This document shows, piece by piece, positions 17,986 to 29,271 of a DNA stretch of 64,000 bases. The notes under the pieces are model-generated. The model ran no database searches and had not been told where the DNA came from. It saw only the letters and a program-made list of their open reading frames with translations. Each line of letters starts with the position of its first letter. The stretch's first letter is position 1. The translations under genes were made by a program, and so were the position numbers. The DNA comes from Pseudomonadota bacterium (lineage in GTDB: Bacteria; Pseudomonadota; Gammaproteobacteria; Steroidobacterales; Steroidobacteraceae): assembly GCA_021816775.1 (NCBI GenBank), contig JAKAXA010000009.1:1-64000 (forward strand). Direction: 5' to 3'.

Positions 17986-18915
17986 ATGTCAGCCACGATC
18001 GGTCGGGTCGGTCCGCAGCGCGGGCCCGTCGAAGCGCCGTTCGGGCACCGGCTCGCGCGCCGCCTCGCCGAGTACGGGCGCCTGGCGCGCCTCGACCGGC
18101 CGATCGGCACGTGGCTGCTGCTGTGGCCGACGCTCTGGGCGCTGTGGATCGCGGGCCGCGCCCGGCCCGATCCGACCGTGCTCATCGTCTTCGTGCTCGG
18201 CGTCATCGTCATGCGGGCCGCCGGCTGCATCATCAACGATTTCGCCGACCGCAACATCGATCCGCACGTGAAGCGGACCCGCGACCGGCCGCTCGCCGCG
18301 CGCAGAGTCTCGCCCGCCGAAGCGCTGACGCTGTTCGTGCTGCTGATGCTGGCGGCGCTGTGGCTGGTGACGCGCCTGAACCGGCTGACGCTCGAGCTGG
18401 CCGTCCTCGGCGCGGCGCTCACCGCCTCCTACCCGTTCGTGAAGCGGTTCTTTCCGCTGCCGCAGTTGTATCTGGGACTGTCCTTCGGCGGCTGGAGCAT
18501 CCCGATGGCCTTCGCCGCCGAGCTGGGCACGGTGCCGCGCGTGGCCTGGGTGCTGTATATCGCCGCGGTGGTCTGGGCGGTGGTGTACGACACTCTCTAC
18601 GCCATGGTCGACCGCGACGATGACCGCAAGATCGGCATTCAATCGAGCGCGCTGCTGTTCGCCGACCTCGACCGGCTGATGGTCGGGGTAATGCAGCTCA
18701 TCATGCTGGCCGCGCTTGCGCTCGTCGGACACGATCTGAAGTTCGGGCCGTGGTACCGGGCCGGAATCATCGGCGCCGCGGCGCTGTTCGTCTATCAGCA
18801 ATGGCTGATCCGCCGGCGCGAGCCGGCGGCCTGCCTGCGCGCGTTTCTCAACAACAATTATGTCGGCATGACCATTTTCATCGGCGTGGCGCTGCAGTAC
18901 GTGTACGCTCGCTGA
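17986..18915 (+). CDS. ubiA: 4-hydroxybenzoate polyprenyltransferase UbiA
   Basis: A 309-residue integral membrane prenyltransferase that attaches the polyprenyl tail to 4-hydroxybenzoate in ubiquinone synthesis. Both Asp-rich motifs are present: [20 protein letters not shown], and [18 protein letters not shown] further along. Eight or nine hydrophobic segments fill the rest. It starts five bases after recG and may be cotranscribed. The quinone it helps make would feed the respiratory chain, although the aa3 oxidase operon in this window takes electrons from cytochrome c. Confidence 0.95.
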   Translation: MSATIGRVGPQRGPVEAPFGHRLARRLAEYGRLARLDRPIGTWLLLWPTLWALWIAGRARPDPTVLIVFVLGVIVMRAAGCIINDFADRNIDPHVKRTRDRPLAARRVSPAEALTLFVLLMLAALWLVTRLNRLTLELAVLGAALTASYPFVKRFFPLPQLYLGLSFGGWSIPMAFAAELGTVPRVAWVLYIAAVVWAVVYDTLYAMVDRDDDRKIGIQSSALLFADLDRLMVGVMQLIMLAALALVGHDLKFGPWYRAGIIGAAALFVYQQWLIRRREPAACLRAFLNNNYVGMTIFIGVALQYVYAR

Positions 18916-19047
18916 GCGCCGTGCAACTTCCGCCAGCCGGCGGTGTTCTGGGCCGGGACGGCCGCATACCGGGCGATCGCGGCCGAGGGTTCGATCGATG
19001 TCATGCGCCGCGGGCGCTGGGGATCCTTGAGCGACAAAGGGGGCAAC

Positions 19048-19398
19048 ATGAATCAGAGCACCACCGCCGGCGCCAACACCGCCCCGGCGGGCAGTGAGAT
19101 GGTCTTCTGCCGCGCCTGCGGCCGTCAGATCCACATGAGCGCAACGGCATGCCCGGGATGCGGCGCGCGGCAGGTGCCCGCCGGGGAGTCCGAGCGCCAG
19201 ATCCTGGTGGCATTCCTGCTGTGCTTCTTCATCGGCTACCTCGGCGCCCACCGGTTCTACGTCGGCAAGATCGGCACCGGGCTGCTGATGCTCATCACCG
19301 CAGGCGGCCTCGGCATCTGGTGGCTGATCGACCTGATCATGATCCTCGCCGGGTCGTTCCGCGACATCGACGGGAGGGCGCTCAGGCGCTGGCCGTAA
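19048..19398 (+). CDS. TM2 domain protein with N-terminal zinc ribbon
   Basis: A 116-residue protein with a zinc ribbon (Cys 21, 24, 35 and 38; CRAC and CPGC) followed by a TM2 domain: hydrophobic segments at about 52-67 and 78-101 with the conserved [13 protein letters not shown] between them. The start at 19048 follows AAAGGGGG; an in-frame ATG at 18943 would add 35 residues of poor quality. The function is not established for the family. The preceding 130 bases show no gene. Confidence 0.85.
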   Translation: MNQSTTAGANTAPAGSEMVFCRACGRQIHMSATACPGCGARQVPAGESERQILVAFLLCFFIGYLGAHRFYVGKIGTGLLMLITAGGLGIWWLIDLIMILAGSFRDIDGRALRRWP

Positions 19399-19438
19399 TG
19401 CCCGGAGGCCTGCGCACCTGCGTTCGTCGAGAACACCG

Positions 19439-19804
19439 GTGAGCACTCAGAAGAACCAATCCTTGGTGCGTCGCCTGGGCTTCGCGCTCGCGGGACTCGC
19501 GCACGCGCTCGGGGCCGAGCGCAGCCTGCGTGCCCAGGCGGTGGTGTTCGTGCTGGTGGTCGCGGCGCTGATCGGGCTCAGGCCCGGAGCGCTCTGGTGG
19601 GCGGCGGTGATGCTGGCCAGCGCCGGGGTGCTGGCTGCGGAGCTGTTCAATACCGCGCTCGAGGCGCTGGTCGATCACCTGCATCCGCAGCAGCACCCGC
19701 GTATCCGCATCGTCAAGGACTGCGCGGCCGCCGCCGTGCTCATCGCCAGCCTGGGCGCCGTGGCGGTGGGTGTGGCTCTCGCTGTGCACCTTCTGCGGCG
19801 CTGA
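19439..19804 (+). CDS. dgkA: Diacylglycerol kinase DgkA
   Basis: A 121-residue membrane kinase that recycles diacylglycerol to phosphatidic acid. It has an amphipathic start, three hydrophobic segments, and the catalytic signature AELFNTALEALVDHL followed by RIRIVKDCAAAAVLIAS. The start is a GTG at 19439, 40 bases after the TM2 gene, so the two may be cotranscribed. Length is the same as E. coli DgkA. Confidence 0.93.
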   Translation: MSTQKNQSLVRRLGFALAGLAHALGAERSLRAQAVVFVLVVAALIGLRPGALWWAAVMLASAGVLAAELFNTALEALVDHLHPQQHPRIRIVKDCAAAAVLIASLGAVAVGVALAVHLLRR

Positions 19805-19926
19805 CGGCGGTCTGGCTACAAATCGTGCAACCGTCGACTGCGTTGCGCCGGCCGCGTTGACAATCGCGGCCGCTGCCCCGAACATGCGCGGCGCGGAACG
19901 TGATCCGCCGATGCCCCGGACCGCTC

Positions 19927-20988
19927 ATGACTGCACCCAATCCCGCCGCTCTCGGCGTCATCCGCCACGACTGGGCGCTGCCTGAAGTCCAGGCCCTGTT
20001 CGCGCTGCCGTTGCTCGATCTGCTGCTGCACGCCCAGCGCGTGCACCGCGAGCATCACGCGCCGAATACGGTGCAGATGAGCACCCTGCTGTCGATCAAG
20101 ACCGGCGCCTGCCCCGAGGACTGCGCCTACTGCCCGCAGAGCGTGCGTTACGAGACCGGGCTCGAGCGCGAGGCGCTCATGGAGGTCGCCGCGGTCCGCG
20201 AGCGCGCGCGGCGTGCCAAGGCCGCCGGGGCCACCCGCTTCTGCATGGGCGCGGCGTACCGCTCGCCCAAGGCGCGCGAACTCGAGGTCATCGCCGCGAT
20301 GATCCGCGAGGTGCGCGCGCTCGGACTGCAGACCTGCGCCACCCTGGGCATGCTCACGGCCGAGCAGGCGCGCGAGCTGAAGGCGGCCGGGCTCGACTAC
20401 TACAACCACAATCTCGACACCTCGCCCGAGTACTACGGCGAAATCATCACCACGCGTACCTACCAGGACCGGCTCGATACGCTCGAGGCGGTGCGCGCGG
20501 CGGATCTCAAGGTGTGCTGCGGCGGCATCGTCGGCATGGGCGAATCCCCGGCCGATCGTGCCATGCTGCTCCTGACGCTCGCGAATCTTCCCGAGCACCC
20601 TGAGAGCGTGCCCATCAACCAACTGGTCGCGGTCGAGGGAACGCCGCTCGCCGGAAGCGCGCCGCTCGATCCGTTCGAGTTCGTCCGCGCCATCGCCGTG
20701 GCGCGCCTGCTGATGCCGCGCGCGCACGTGCGCCTGTCCGCCGGACGGGCGGACATGAGCGATGAAATGCAGGCGCTGTGCTTCATGGCGGGCGCCAACT
20801 CCGTCTTCTACGGCGAGAAGCTGCTCACCACCGGCAACCCGGACGTCGAGCGCGACCGCAGGCTGTTCGAGCGGCTGGGCCTTACGGCCGAGGCGCTCGA
20901 GGGGGAGGCTCATGCGCCGCAGCAGCCCGCCCCCGGCGAGGAGTGTGCCTGCGCGCATTCGCGAGCCCATGCAGAGACAGCCGCTTGA
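19927..20988 (+). CDS. bioB: Biotin synthase
   Basis: A 353-residue radical SAM enzyme that inserts sulfur into dethiobiotin, the last step of biotin synthesis. The radical SAM cluster is CPEDCAYC (Cys 62, 66, 69); [22 protein letters not shown] and [10 protein letters not shown] are also characteristic. The C-terminus carries a cysteine/histidine-rich extension ([12 protein letters not shown]). Start ATG 19927 is preferred over the longer frame beginning at 19900. First gene of the bio operon; bioF begins inside its 3' end. Confidence 0.96.
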   Translation: MTAPNPAALGVIRHDWALPEVQALFALPLLDLLLHAQRVHREHHAPNTVQMSTLLSIKTGACPEDCAYCPQSVRYETGLEREALMEVAAVRERARRAKAAGATRFCMGAAYRSPKARELEVIAAMIREVRALGLQTCATLGMLTAEQARELKAAGLDYYNHNLDTSPEYYGEIITTRTYQDRLDTLEAVRAADLKVCCGGIVGMGESPADRAMLLLTLANLPEHPESVPINQLVAVEGTPLAGSAPLDPFEFVRAIAVARLLMPRAHVRLSAGRADMSDEMQALCFMAGANSVFYGEKLLTTGNPDVERDRRLFERLGLTAEALEGEAHAPQQPAPGEECACAHSRAHAETAA

Positions 20989-22180
20989 GCCGCTGCTCGC
21001 GCAGCTCGAGCGCGGGCATCTGCGCCGCCGCCGCCGCACGGTCGAGGGCTATGCCAGCGTGGGCAGTCACGCCGAGCTGATCGTCTCGGGGCTGCGGCTC
21101 GTCGATTTCAGCAGCAATGACTATCTGGGACTCGCCGGTCATCCGGAGCCGGCGGCGGCCATGGCTGAGTGCGCCGCCCGCTCGGGCGCCGGCAGCGGCG
21201 CCTCGCATCTGATCAGCGGGCACGGCGCGCAGCACGCGGCGCTCGAGGAGGCGCTCGCGGCATTCACCGGCCGGGAACGCGCGCTGCTCTTCTCCACCGG
21301 CTACATGGCCAATCTCGGCGTCATGAGTGCGCTGGCGCAACGGGGCGAGGCGGTGTTGCTCGACCGGCTGAGCCATGCCTCGCTCATCGACGGCGCCCTG
21401 CTGTCCGGCGCGCGCTTCAAACGGTATGCGCATGCCGATGCCGCCGCGGCGCGCCGCCTGCTTGGCGCCAGCGCGCGGCCGGCGGCGGTGCTGGCCACCG
21501 ACGGGGTATTCAGCATGGACGGCGATATTGCGCCGCTCGTGGATCTGGCGCGCGCCGCCCGCGCGCACGACGCCTGGCTGGTCGTGGACGATGCGCACGG
21601 CATCGGTGTCCTCGGGCCCACAGGGCGCGGCGCGTTGGAATCGGCGGGACTGTCTGCGGAAGAGGTCCCCGTGCTGGTCGGAACGCTGGGAAAGGCGTTC
21701 GGCTCCTTCGGCGCGTTCGTCGCCGGCAGCGCCACGCTCATCGATCTGCTGGTGCAGAAGGCACGCCCGTACGTCTATACGACGGCGCTGCCGCAGCCGG
21801 TGGCGGCGGCCACGCGCGCAGCGCTCGCGATCGCCGAGCGCGAGCCGTGGCGCCGCGAGCGGGTGCTCGCGCTCACGGCGCGGTTTCGTGCCGCAGCGCG
21901 CGCCGCCGGCGTGACGCTCAGCGAGTCGGTGACGCCGATACAGCCCATTCCGCTCGGCAGCGCGGAGGCGGCCCTCGAGGCGCAGCGCGCATTGAGCGAA
22001 GCGGGCTTCTGGGTGGTCGCGATCCGGCCTCCCACGGTACCGGTGGGACAGGCGCGACTGCGTGTCACGCTGACGGCGGCGCACCGCGAGGACCAGGTCG
22101 ATGCGCTGGCCGAGGCGCTCGGCCGCGCGTGCCGCGAGGCCGCGGCACGCACAGCTGCCGAAGCGCCGGTGCGCGCATGA
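20969..22180 (+). CDS. bioF: 8-amino-7-oxononanoate synthase
   Basis: A 403-residue PLP enzyme that condenses pimeloyl-ACP with alanine. The PLP lysine is Lys242 in [24 protein letters not shown] and [10 protein letters not shown] are family signatures. The ATG at 20969 overlaps bioB by 20 bases; a GTG at 20945 right after GAGGAG is an alternative start. The stop overlaps the bioH ATG by four bases. Confidence 0.95.
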   Translation: MQRQPLEPLLAQLERGHLRRRRRTVEGYASVGSHAELIVSGLRLVDFSSNDYLGLAGHPEPAAAMAECAARSGAGSGASHLISGHGAQHAALEEALAAFTGRERALLFSTGYMANLGVMSALAQRGEAVLLDRLSHASLIDGALLSGARFKRYAHADAAAARRLLGASARPAAVLATDGVFSMDGDIAPLVDLARAARAHDAWLVVDDAHGIGVLGPTGRGALESAGLSAEEVPVLVGTLGKAFGSFGAFVAGSATLIDLLVQKARPYVYTTALPQPVAAATRAALAIAEREPWRRERVLALTARFRAAARAAGVTLSESVTPIQPIPLGSAEAALEAQRALSEAGFWVVAIRPPTVPVGQARLRVTLTAAHREDQVDALAEALGRACREAAARTAAEAPVRA

Positions 22181-22970
22181 GTGACCTGTATCTCGAGGTG
22201 CGCGGCACAGGGCCTGCGCTGGTGCTGCTGCACGGCTGGGGTCTGAACGTGCGGGTGTGGGACACGCTCAGCGCGGCGCTCGAGGCGCGGTTGCGGCTGA
22301 TCGCGGTCGATCTGCCGGGTCACGGCCGCAGTGCGTGGCGGGACGAGTGCGCCGCCGCCTCCGGACAGGTGCGGTGCATCGGGCAGGCGGTGATGGAGGC
22401 GATCGGCGCGGCGCCCTACCGGCTGCTCGGCTGGTCGCTCGGCGGGCAGCTCGCGCTCGAGTGGGCGCTCCGTCCTCCGCAGGGGCTCGGACGCCCTACG
22501 CATCTGGCGCTGATCGCCGCGACGCCGCGCTTTACCGCTGCGCCCGACTGGCCGTACGGCGCGCCCGAGGCGCGGTTGGTGCGCCTCGCCGAGGGCCTGC
22601 GCCGGGACTACCGGCGCACGGTGAGCGAGTTCCTCGAGCTGCAGGTGCGCGGCAGCGCCGCTGGCGAGGCGGTGCTCGAGCAGCTGCGCGCGGCGCTGCT
22701 CGCGCACGGCGGTGCACAGCCCGAGGCACTCGCGGCGGGTCTGGAGCTGCTGCGCACCACGGACCTGCGCGGCGAGCTCAGCGCGATCGCGGTGCCGACT
22801 CTGGCGATTGCCGGTCAGTACGACCGGGTCTTGCTGCCGGGTGCCTCACGGGCGCTCGCCGCCGCGATGCCTCACGCCCGGTTCGCGGAGATCCGCCGCG
22901 CAGCCCATGCGCCGTTTCTCTCCCACACGCCGCAGGTCGCCGACCTGCTCACGGACTTGCTCTCATCGCC

Positions 22971-22974
<4 letters not shown>
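22177..22974 (+). CDS. bioH: Pimeloyl-ACP methyl ester carboxylesterase
   Basis: A 265-residue alpha/beta hydrolase that removes the methyl ester from pimeloyl-ACP methyl ester, ending the BioC-protected fatty-acid route. The catalytic triad is visible as Ser87 (GWSLGGQ), Asp216 (GQYDRV) and His244 (AAHAPFLSH), with the oxyanion HGWGLN at residues 19-24. Its position between bioF and bioC supports BioH over other esterases. Start and stop both overlap neighbours by four bases (ATGA). Confidence 0.93.
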
Positions 22975-24593
<1,619 letters not shown>

Positions 24594-24609
24594 GACATGC
24601 GTCAATTTA

Positions 24610-24713
24610 GGACGCCGACGCGGCGGAGTCCTTCGGCCTTTGGCCGCAGGGGTCCGGGGCGCCGGGCAATGGACAGAGCCGGGGGGGAGATTGCCGGAAC
24701 GGCCGCGAGGCCG
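24610..24713 (+). ncRNA. Candidate structured leader RNA before DUF2244-cox genes
   Basis: Four consecutive hairpins occupy 104 bases. First, GGACGCCG pairs with CGGC and GTCC across a three-base bulge (24610-24631). Second, CGGCC-TTT-GGCCG (24634-24646). Third, CCGG plus CAAT pairs with ATTGCCGG with one bulged G (24662-24697). Fourth, CGGCC-GCGA-GGCCG closes on a GNRA tetraloop (24700-24713). No reading frame of quality covers them. I do not recognise a known riboswitch class. GC-rich DNA forms hairpins easily, so this is a candidate only. Confidence 0.35.
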
Positions 24714-24755
24714 GATCCATCAGAGCAACTTTGGTAGGCCAGTTCCAGTCACGAC

Positions 24756-25241
24756 ATGCCTTCGCTGCGCATCGTCCTTTGTCCGAACTGCTCGCTCACG
24801 GTGCGGGGCGCGCTGGTTTTTTTTGCCAGTCTGGGCGCGCTCACCCTCGGTATCGCAGCGGCATTCACCGCTTTCGGCCTGTGGCCGATCCTGCTGATCG
24901 CCCTCGCCGAGATGATCGCCCTCGGCTGGGCGCTCAACGAGAGTCTGCAGCGGCGCTTCCAGGCCGAAATTCTCACGATCACCGAATCCGACGTCAGCAT
25001 CGAGCTGCGTGACCGCCGCGCCAGCCGCCACGTCGTGTTCCAGCGCCACTGGGCGCAGATCAAACTGACCTGTGCCGCATCGCGGCTGCACCCGAGCCGG
25101 CTCACCATCGAGTCGCACGGGCGCGCCTGCGAGCTGGGCGGGTTCCTCACGGACGAGGAGCGGCGCGGACTCGCGCTGCGTCTGCGGCGAGTGGTGGGAC
25201 GCGTCAATGAATCCCCGCCTCTGGCGCTGGGCCACCGGTGA
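24756..25241 (+). CDS. DUF2244 membrane protein of the cox operon
   Basis: A 161-residue protein of the DUF2244 family: a short CPNCSLT start region, two hydrophobic segments at about 20-40 and 43-60, WALNESLQRRF, and a C-terminal cytoplasmic domain with LGGFLTDEER near its end. The family is commonly found directly before cytochrome c oxidase genes and is presumed to take part in oxidase biogenesis; the mechanism is unknown. It lies 82 bases before ctaC. Confidence 0.85.
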   Translation: MPSLRIVLCPNCSLTVRGALVFFASLGALTLGIAAAFTAFGLWPILLIALAEMIALGWALNESLQRRFQAEILTITESDVSIELRDRRASRHVVFQRHWAQIKLTCAASRLHPSRLTIESHGRACELGGFLTDEERRGLALRLRRVVGRVNESPPLALGHR

Positions 25242-25323
25242 GCGGCACGGCGGGGTCGGATTCGGTTAGCGTTGCGCGCATCCTCCGCATGGTGCGGAGC
25301 GCGCGGATGGGGGCATCACAACG

Positions 25324-26193
25324 ATGAAGTGCGCAAGACTCGGCAAACGGCTCGGCACTCTCGCGCTGGCGCTGCTCGCCGGCGGCGGCCTGCCCGCATG
25401 GGGCAAGTCCGGCTGGGACGAGCTCAACATGCCGCGCGGGGTGACCAACGTCAGCACCCGCATCTACGCCCTGCACATGATGGCCTTCTGGGTGTGCGTG
25501 GGGATCGCGGCGGTGGTGTTCGGGGTGATGATCTGGTCACTCATCTTTCACCGCAAGTCACGTGGCGCGGTCCCCGACGTCAGCCTGACGCACAGCACCA
25601 AGGTCGAGATCGTGTGGACCATCGTGCCGGTGCTGATTCTGGTCAGCATGGCGATCCCCGCGGCGCGCCTGCTGGTGCGGATCAACAACAACACCGACTC
25701 GCAGCTGAGCATTCGCGTCACCGGCTTCCAGTGGGGCTGGCGGTACCAGTACGTCGGCTCGAACGTGAGCGTCATCTCCAAGCTGTCCGAGAGCAGCACC
25801 GCCGCCTCGATGATGCACTCGGGCATCAGCGCGACCAGCGTGCCGCACTACCTGCTCAGCGTCGATCATCCGATCGTGGTGCCGGTGGGGGAGAAGATCC
25901 GCCTGCTCATCACCTCGATCGATGTGATCCACTCCTGGTGGGTGCCCGACCTCGGCGTGAAGCGGGACGCCATTCCGGGCTTCATCAACCAGGCCTCCTT
26001 CACCATCGCGCCGAACAAGACCGGAACCTACCGCGGCCAGTGCACGGAGCTGTGCGGCCGCGGCCACGCGTACATGCCGATCGTGGTGCGCGCGGTCAGC
26101 CCGGCGGCCTTTCAGGCGTGGCTGAAGCAGCAGTCCGCCCTCGACAAGGAGGCCGCGGCGGGTGCGCCCGCGACCGGCGTGACCAGCAGCTGA
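25324..26193 (+). CDS. ctaC: Cytochrome c oxidase subunit II
   Basis: A 289-residue periplasm-facing subunit that accepts electrons from cytochrome c through CuA. It has a signal peptide (to about residue 27), two membrane segments (about 45-70 and 95-115), and a cupredoxin domain ending in the CuA motif QCTELCGRGHAYMPIVV with both cysteines, the histidine and the methionine. SWWVPDLGVKRDAIPG is also typical. Start ATG 25324. First structural subunit gene of the operon. Confidence 0.96.
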   Translation: MKCARLGKRLGTLALALLAGGGLPAWGKSGWDELNMPRGVTNVSTRIYALHMMAFWVCVGIAAVVFGVMIWSLIFHRKSRGAVPDVSLTHSTKVEIVWTIVPVLILVSMAIPAARLLVRINNNTDSQLSIRVTGFQWGWRYQYVGSNVSVISKLSESSTAASMMHSGISATSVPHYLLSVDHPIVVPVGEKIRLLITSIDVIHSWWVPDLGVKRDAIPGFINQASFTIAPNKTGTYRGQCTELCGRGHAYMPIVVRAVSPAAFQAWLKQQSALDKEAAAGAPATGVTSS

Positions 26194-26268
26194 GCGCCAG
26201 CGAGGACCGCCGCATTTCCCGTCCCAGAGCCGAGACAGACATCCAGCCTTTCCCATCGAGGTTGCCCC

Positions 26269-27876
26269 ATGGCCGAGTCGCACGATATTGCCGTACACGC
26301 CGAGCATGACCAAAAGCCGCATGGCTGGCGGCGCTGGGTATTCGCCACCAACCACAAGGACATCGGCACGATGTATCTCATCGCCGCCGGCACGATGTTC
26401 CTCATCGGGGGCCTCGCGGCGATGGCAATCCGGGCGCAGCTGTTCAAGTCGGGCATGAAGCTGTTCGATCCGGCGATGTTCAACTCCCTCACCACCATGC
26501 ACGGCCTGATCATGATCTTCGGGGCGATCATGCCCTCCTGGGTGGGGCTTGCCAACTGGATGATCCCGATGCAGATCGGGGCCCCCGACATGGCGCTGCC
26601 GAGGCTGAACAACCTGAGCTTCTGGATCCTGCCGTTCGCCTTCACGCTGATGATCGCCTCGTTCTTCGTACCCGGCGGCGCGGTGGCCGGCGGCTGGACC
26701 ATGTACCCACCGCTGATGCAGCAGTTCGGCGACTCCTTCCCGATGCTGATCTTCGCCATCCACCTGATGGGCATCTCCTCCATCCTCGGGGCGATCAACG
26801 TCATCGTGACCATCATGAACCTGCGCGCCCCGGGCATGAGCCTGCTGCGCATGCCGCTGTTCGTGTGGACGTGGCTGATCACCGCGTATCTGCTGATCGC
26901 GGTGATGCCGGTGCTCGCCGGGGCGGTGACCATGCAGCTGACCGACCACTTCTTCGGCACGAGCTTCTTCAACGCCGCCGGCGGCGGCGATCCGGTGCTG
27001 TTCCTGCACGTGTTCTGGTTCTTCGGGCACCCGGAGGTCTACATCCTCATCCTGCCGGCCTTCGGTGTGATCTCCGAGATCATCCCCACCTTCTCGCGCA
27101 AGCCGCTGTTCGGTTACGAGGCCATGGTGTACGCGACCGCCTCGATTGCCTTCCTCTCGTTCATCGTCTGGGGCCACCACATGTTCACGGTCGGCATGCC
27201 GGTCGCCGCGCAGCTGTTCTTCATGCTCTCGACCATGCTGATTGCCGTGCCGACCGGCGTGAAGGTGTTCAACTGGACCGCGACCATGTGGCGCGGCTCG
27301 CTGTCGTTCGAGCCGCCGATGCTGTTCGCGATCGCGTTCCTGTTCCTGTTCAGCATCGGCGGATTCTCGGGGCTGATGCTGGCGCTGGTGCCGTCCGATT
27401 ACCAGTACCACGGGACCTACTTCGTGGTGGCGCACTTCCACTACGTGCTCGTGCCCGGGGCGGTGTTCGCCATCTTCGGCGCGGTGTACTACTGGTTGCC
27501 GAAGTGGTGCGGCCGCATGTACGACATGCGGCTCGCGAAGTGGCACTTCTGGCTGTCGGTGATCTTCGTGAACGTGCTGTTCTTCCCGCAGCATTTCCTC
27601 GGGCTCGCCGGGATGCCGCGGCGCATACCGGATTACGCGCCGCAGTTCACCGACTGGAACATGGTCTCCTCCATCGGCGGGTTCATCTTCGGCGCCTCGC
27701 AGGCGCTGTTCCCGTACATCGTGTGGAAGTGCGTGCGCTCGGGAAAGCCGGTCGAGGCCAACTCGCCGTGGGAGGGCGCGCATGGGCTCGAGTGGGAACT
27801 GCCCTCGCCCGCCCCGTACCACTCCTGGACCACTCCGCCCTCGGCCGCGGTTCTAGCCCATGGCGCCGAACATTGA
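26269..27876 (+). CDS. ctaD: Cytochrome c oxidase subunit I (aa3 type)
   Basis: A 535-residue haem-copper oxidase core with about 12 membrane segments. Signatures are TTMHGLIMIF, IGAPDMALPRLNN (D-channel Asp), WFFGHPEVYILILPAFG (Glu of the D channel and a CuB His), VWGHHMFTVGM (CuB His pair), AVPTGVKVFNW (K-channel Lys) and VAHFHYVL (haem ligand). This marks it as an A1-type proton-pumping oxidase. Its 3' end overlaps the next small gene by 17 bases. Confidence 0.97.
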   Translation: MAESHDIAVHAEHDQKPHGWRRWVFATNHKDIGTMYLIAAGTMFLIGGLAAMAIRAQLFKSGMKLFDPAMFNSLTTMHGLIMIFGAIMPSWVGLANWMIPMQIGAPDMALPRLNNLSFWILPFAFTLMIASFFVPGGAVAGGWTMYPPLMQQFGDSFPMLIFAIHLMGISSILGAINVIVTIMNLRAPGMSLLRMPLFVWTWLITAYLLIAVMPVLAGAVTMQLTDHFFGTSFFNAAGGGDPVLFLHVFWFFGHPEVYILILPAFGVISEIIPTFSRKPLFGYEAMVYATASIAFLSFIVWGHHMFTVGMPVAAQLFFMLSTMLIAVPTGVKVFNWTATMWRGSLSFEPPMLFAIAFLFLFSIGGFSGLMLALVPSDYQYHGTYFVVAHFHYVLVPGAVFAIFGAVYYWLPKWCGRMYDMRLAKWHFWLSVIFVNVLFFPQHFLGLAGMPRRIPDYAPQFTDWNMVSSIGGFIFGASQALFPYIVWKCVRSGKPVEANSPWEGAHGLEWELPSPAPYHSWTTPPSAAVLAHGAEH

Positions 27877-28042
27877 GGGCGGCGCGCCGACCGGCGCGCC
27901 ATCGGCCGGGCGGTGCGATGCCCGCGGGCTCACCGCCAGGCAGCGGCGCAACGTGCGCATCACCACCTGGGTGGTGTCGTTGATCGCACTCGCGTTTTAC
28001 ATCGGGTTCATCGTTCTGACGGTGTCGCGGGCTCACCGCTGA
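27860..28042 (+). CDS. Small single-pass protein in the cox operon
   Basis: A 60-residue protein with a Gly/Pro-rich start, then LTARQRRNVRITTW and one membrane segment of about 20 residues (residues 35-55). It resembles the short 'cytochrome oxidase small assembly protein' ORFs found after subunit I in gammaproteobacteria. In such operons ctaG (Cox11, CuB insertion) often lies here, but it is absent. The start overlaps ctaD by 17 bases, implying coupled translation. Confidence 0.7.
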   Translation: MAPNIEGGAPTGAPSAGRCDARGLTARQRRNVRITTWVVSLIALAFYIGFIVLTVSRAHR

Positions 28043-28076
28043 GCGCCCGGCAGGTTGCAGACAGGAAAGAGCCACT

Positions 28077-28952
28077 ATGACAGACGCGCACGCTGACAGC
28101 AGCAAGTACTACGTCCCCCATGGCAGTCCCTGGCCCATCGTCGCGGCGGTGGCGCTGTTCACGCTCATGCTGGGCGCGGTGCTGTACCTCGACGGTGCGG
28201 CGTCACTCTGGGTGCTGCTGCCGGGCCCGCTGTTGCTGGCGTTCATGTTCGCCGGGTGGTTCTCCACGGTCATCGGCGAGAATCAGCACGGCACCTTCCA
28301 CTTCCGCGAGGACCGCTCGTTCCGCATGGGAATGATGTGGTTCATCTTCTCCGAGGTGATGTTCTTCGCCGCGTTCTTCGGCGCCCTGTTCTATGTCCGG
28401 CTGTTCGCCGTGCCCTGGCTCGGCGGCGAGGGCGCCAAGGCCATGACCAACTTCCTGCTCTGGCCGCACTACGAGGCCACGTGGCCGACCAACGGCCCAG
28501 GCCAGGTGGGCGGGGCGCGCTTCGGCATCATGAATCCGCTTGGCATTCCGGCGCTGAACACCCTGGTCCTGCTGACCAGCGGACTGACGGTGACCATCGC
28601 CCATCACGCGCTGCGCGCGGGCAGGCGGCGGATGCTCACGGTGTTTCTCGCCCTGACCTTCCTGCTGGGTTTCACCTTCGTCGGGCTGCAGGCGCACGAA
28701 TACTACGAAGCCTACACGCAGATGAACCTGCGCCTGACCACCGGGATCTACGGCTCGACCTTCTTCATGCTGACGGGCTTCCATGGCCTGCACGTGACCA
28801 TCGGCGCGATCATGCTGACGGTGATCTGGTTCCGCGTCCTGCGCGGACACTTCACCCCCGAGCGTCACTTCGCCTTCGAGGCCGTCGCGTGGTACTGGCA
28901 CTTCGTCGACGTCGTGTGGCTCTGTCTGTACGTCTTCGTTTACTGGCTGTGA
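28077..28952 (+). CDS. ctaE: Cytochrome c oxidase subunit III
   Basis: A 291-residue subunit III with seven membrane segments. Conserved parts are YYVPHGSPWPI, FSEVMFFAAFFGALFY containing the carboxylate linked to dioxygen access, FVGLQAHEYYEA, GFHGLHVTIG and the final AVAWYWHFVDVVWL. Subunit III stabilises proton pumping by subunit I. A ribosome-binding site, GAAAGAG, precedes the ATG. Confidence 0.96.
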   Translation: MTDAHADSSKYYVPHGSPWPIVAAVALFTLMLGAVLYLDGAASLWVLLPGPLLLAFMFAGWFSTVIGENQHGTFHFREDRSFRMGMMWFIFSEVMFFAAFFGALFYVRLFAVPWLGGEGAKAMTNFLLWPHYEATWPTNGPGQVGGARFGIMNPLGIPALNTLVLLTSGLTVTIAHHALRAGRRRMLTVFLALTFLLGFTFVGLQAHEYYEAYTQMNLRLTTGIYGSTFFMLTGFHGLHVTIGAIMLTVIWFRVLRGHFTPERHFAFEAVAWYWHFVDVVWLCLYVFVYWL

Positions 28953-29010
28953 CGCCTCTTGCGCGGGATGCGCGCGCATCCCGCGGCATCATCCGCTGCG
29001 CGACATCGGA

Positions 29011-29232
29011 TCAGCGTGGCACGGGCGAGTGGGGGGAGATGAGCCCCGCGTACCACGCGACGATGAGCAATGCGAATAACGCGAGCGACAGTGCGATGCG
29101 GATGGTGAGCGCGCGCACCATCTTGGCGGAGTCTTCGCTCGTGCCGCGCGCCATGTGAAAGAGCGCCGAGCCGAGGCTCGCAATGATGGCCCCGAGTGCC
29201 ACGACGATGAGCAGCCTGAAGAGGGGAGGCAT
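29011..29232 (-). CDS. DUF2909 twin-transmembrane protein
   Basis: A 73-residue protein with two hydrophobic segments, about residues 6-26 (LLIVVALGAIIASLGSALF) and 45-65, separated by a short polar loop (GTSEDSAKMVRA). This is the DUF2909 pattern, a family usually located beside surf1 in cox operons. It is on the strand opposite to its neighbours, inside the gap between ctaE and surf1. The start is at 29232; the longer open frame upstream is a shadow of surf1. The function is unknown. Confidence 0.75.
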   Translation of the reverse strand: MPPLFRLLIVVALGAIIASLGSALFHMARGTSEDSAKMVRALTIRIALSLALFALLIVAWYAGLISPHSPVPR

Positions 29233-29271
29233 GAAAGGATTGTACCGCTTGCGGGCCGCCCGGCGATCGCC

